64,000 nt of DNA. Source: Anseranas semipalmata. Taxonomy: Eukaryota > Chordata > Aves > Anseriformes > Anseranatidae. Made by a program: the position numbers and the translations under genes. Shown in pieces: positions 61,948 to 64,000 of the stretch. The stretch is from positions 1-64,000 of the forward strand of contig VXAA01006458.1 in the NCBI GenBank assembly GCA_013399115.1, given 5' to 3'. The notes beneath the pieces were generated by a model that was given only the letters and a program-made list of their open reading frames with translations, was not told the DNA's origin and made no database searches. Position 1 is the first letter of the stretch. Each line of letters begins with the position of its first letter.

Positions 61948-62820
61948 AACCCAAAACAAGCCAGCAGTCTTTGCATGAATTTTTATTTCAGTTATGACAA
62001 TGAATAACCTCCTTTCTCTCCTGTCTCCTCTGCAGTTACACAGTTAATCAGCCAGAAAGGTGCATTAGACTGATAAATTTTTCAACATTTTCCCTACCAC
62101 CTCTGAAAATATTCCAGGGGTGCCAACCCTTGTCTAGTGAATTGTCCCTTATTTGATCTCTTCTCCCTACTATTTGCAGAGTTTTTTGGACCAGGGGATG
62201 TGTGGGCTGTAAAGGAGAAGCCAGTGGCAGTCGCACTGGCGTGGGCAGTGTTTGGGCTGGCCCGGCTCTGAGAGCCCGTCCTGGGGCTTGTTTCTGAAGT
62301 CAGAGATGTGCAGTGTCCCACCTGCTTTTCCTCTCTGAAGTAGCAGATGGTGCACCCAACATCAGGTCCCATCTCTCCCACCCCATGGAGCAGGGAAATA
62401 GAAAAGGGGAGAAATGCAGACTTCAGTCTCCAGCTCTGCAATTTCACGCCTGGGCTGTCCTGCCTAACCTTAGCATTCAAACTGCTCTTTATAGCTCCTG
62501 TGCTCCAGCGTGACCCTTTCCTAAAGCCGTTTCGCCCTGCTGCTCTCCCCTCCACTGACCTCATGTTATGGAGCCGGCAGCCCCAGCCAGCTCCTCACTT
62601 CCTGCCACTTCCCCGATGAAAGCCCAATGGCTCTCAGCCCATGGAAGATGCTCATTAAAATTTCCACCATGGCACGAGTGTCTGCTACAGCCTGGGGCTG
62701 GACTTTGATGCCCTTTCTGCTTGGAGGGTCAATCAGTTATTTCAGCAGCAGTGCCTCGCTTTCCTCTTTGATCTGGGTTTGCATTTAAGAGGTGGTCAGA
62801 GTCTGTGTTGACTGCAAACC

Positions 62821-62963
62821 AGAGAGGTTGTGGAGTCTTCCACCTTGGAGATACTCAAAAGCCATCTGAACATGGTCCTGGGCAACAGCTTTATGTGGTC
62901 CTGCTTGAGCAGAGCGTTGTTGTAGATGATCTCCAGAGGTCCCTTCCCACCTCAACCTGTCTG
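62821..62963 (+). mobile_element. CR1 LINE 3' tail
   Basis: AGAGAGGTTGTGGAGTCTTC, CTCAAAAGCCATCTGAACAT, GGTCCTGCTTGAGCAG and GATCTCCAGAGGTCCCTTCC follow the CR1 3' end in order. It lacks clear terminal octamers, which have decayed. Same orientation as DAAM1. Confidence 0.85.
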
Positions 62964-64000
62964 AAACCTCACAGCTCTCTTCACGGCGAGGTCAGACTCG
63001 AGGCTTTCCTCCAGCTTTCCAGGCTTCTCTGAGTGAAGGTTTCTTTTCTGACCTGCACACAAGATGTGCCTGGTCGATGCTCTCACCGCTGGAATGGGCT
63101 GGGATTTGCCTTTTTTCTTGGCAAGCTCCTGCTAGTGAGACATCCAAGTGAGCACCTGCTTGGAGGAGCTGCCTGGTGGTCTTCTTCTGCACCACTCAGC
63201 AGGACTCTCTTTTGGTTTTTGCTCACCAGCCCTGGTCCTTCCATCCACACATGCATCCCTGTTACCTGGGCTCCTTGTGCTGCCCAATTGCTGGCTTGGG
63301 GAGGCCTGGACCATGGGAATCTCTTTCCCGAGCATTACTTTACATACTCCAAGGTAAAGATGTAGGGAGGGATGAAAACTTCAGTTTAACCTGTGGGATC
63401 CTGCTTGCAGCATGCTGAACTAAACCATGAGTATCTAAGGTAGCTTTAGGAGAACAGCGTGGAATTGCCTTCACTAGACGCTCATGTTGTGCACGGAGAG
63501 AGGGGGAGGTTTGCTTGGCTTGAGCAGGGAGCCATGAGCTGTCAGCAAAGCAAGCGGCACAGATGTATTTTACCTCTTAGAAATAGCATATAAACTTAGA
63601 GAGTCAAATCTCCCCATGAGTTTTTTTTTTTTTAAGCCATATTCAAATGAAGATTTAATGTGGAAACATGTTTCCTGATCTAGAGGTTAAGAGTTTAACT
63701 GTACAGGATAAATATTTAAGAGCAGCACATCTCTTTCCAGTAAAAACACTCAGGGCAGAGACTTCCTTTTAGTGGCAAAATGAGGCTGTTATTTTACGTG
63801 CCTTTGACCTGATTCCAAAAAAATATTTAAAATAGCAAAGTTGGCAGCTCTGGCCATGGGAGACAGCCAGGTGCAAGGGGGCAGAGCTGTCAAAGATGAA
63901 GCTGAAGTGAGGGGAGAGGGCAATGGGTGCACGGTGGATAGGTATGGGCACTAACCTAAGGGTTGTCTTCTTCAGCAGCCGCCAACATTGCACACTGTAG

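Larger units (their letters stand above)
52570..64000 (+). other. DAAM1: DAAM1 intron 2 (start, incomplete)
   Basis: The next DAAM1 exon should begin with a sequence like DELDLTDK. I saw no such frame up to the right edge, so intron 2 exceeds 11.4 kb. It contains simple repeats (57131, 59472, 61893), a CR1 tail at 62821 and an AT-rich block at 60380-61070. A 251-codon open frame at 58357-59112 on the minus strand has no recognised similarity. Confidence 0.8.

Noticed and set aside
1..64000. Search for CRISPR arrays, operons, tRNA or rRNA genes and bacterial mobile elements
   Set aside because: Nothing of the kind was seen. The sequence is vertebrate nuclear DNA, where such arrangements are not expected.

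Overview
The window looks like nuclear DNA from a bird. It carries many fragments of CR1, the dominant avian LINE, including one with the characteristic octamer repeat (ATTCTATG-type) at its 3' end. There are no SINEs of mammalian type, and long introns, CpG islands and one spliced coding exon are present. There is no sign of bacterial or viral gene organisation. Apart from LINE remnants, only one protein-coding segment can be supported.

That segment is at 52387-52569 on the + strand. It encodes the first 61 residues of DAAM1 (dishevelled-associated activator of morphogenesis 1), a formin acting in Wnt/planar-cell-polarity signalling to Rho and actin. It has a clean splice acceptor at 52345 and a strong GTAAGT donor at 52570. 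The exon starts with 41 bases of 5' UTR, so at least one upstream non-coding exon must exist. The best candidate promoter is the CpG island at about 15985-18260. It has GC boxes, a ZNF143/THAP11-type ACTACAACTCCC motif and a 367-base assembly gap (16601-16967) that probably hides the transcription start and exon 1.

Layout: 1-1190 is CR1 debris in two orientations. 1191-15984 is intergenic DNA upstream of the gene, with simple repeats and a roughly 1-kb very old CR1 copy at 13420-14410 that retains a decayed reverse-transcriptase domain on the minus strand. 15985-18260 is the CpG-island promoter. About 18261-52345 is presumed DAAM1 intron 1, CpG-rich in its first half, with several intragenic CpG-dense patches, CR1 tails and possible enhancers. 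52346-52569 is exon 2. 52570-64000 is the start of intron 2; the next coding exon is not in the window.

I found no previously undescribed gene system. The points most worth checking are the CpG islands inside intron 1 (especially 39960-40250, which has donor-like sites), the hidden exon 1, an AP-1/MAF-like site cluster, and the ancient CR1 relics. Long open frames elsewhere were judged to be chance or artefacts of N runs.
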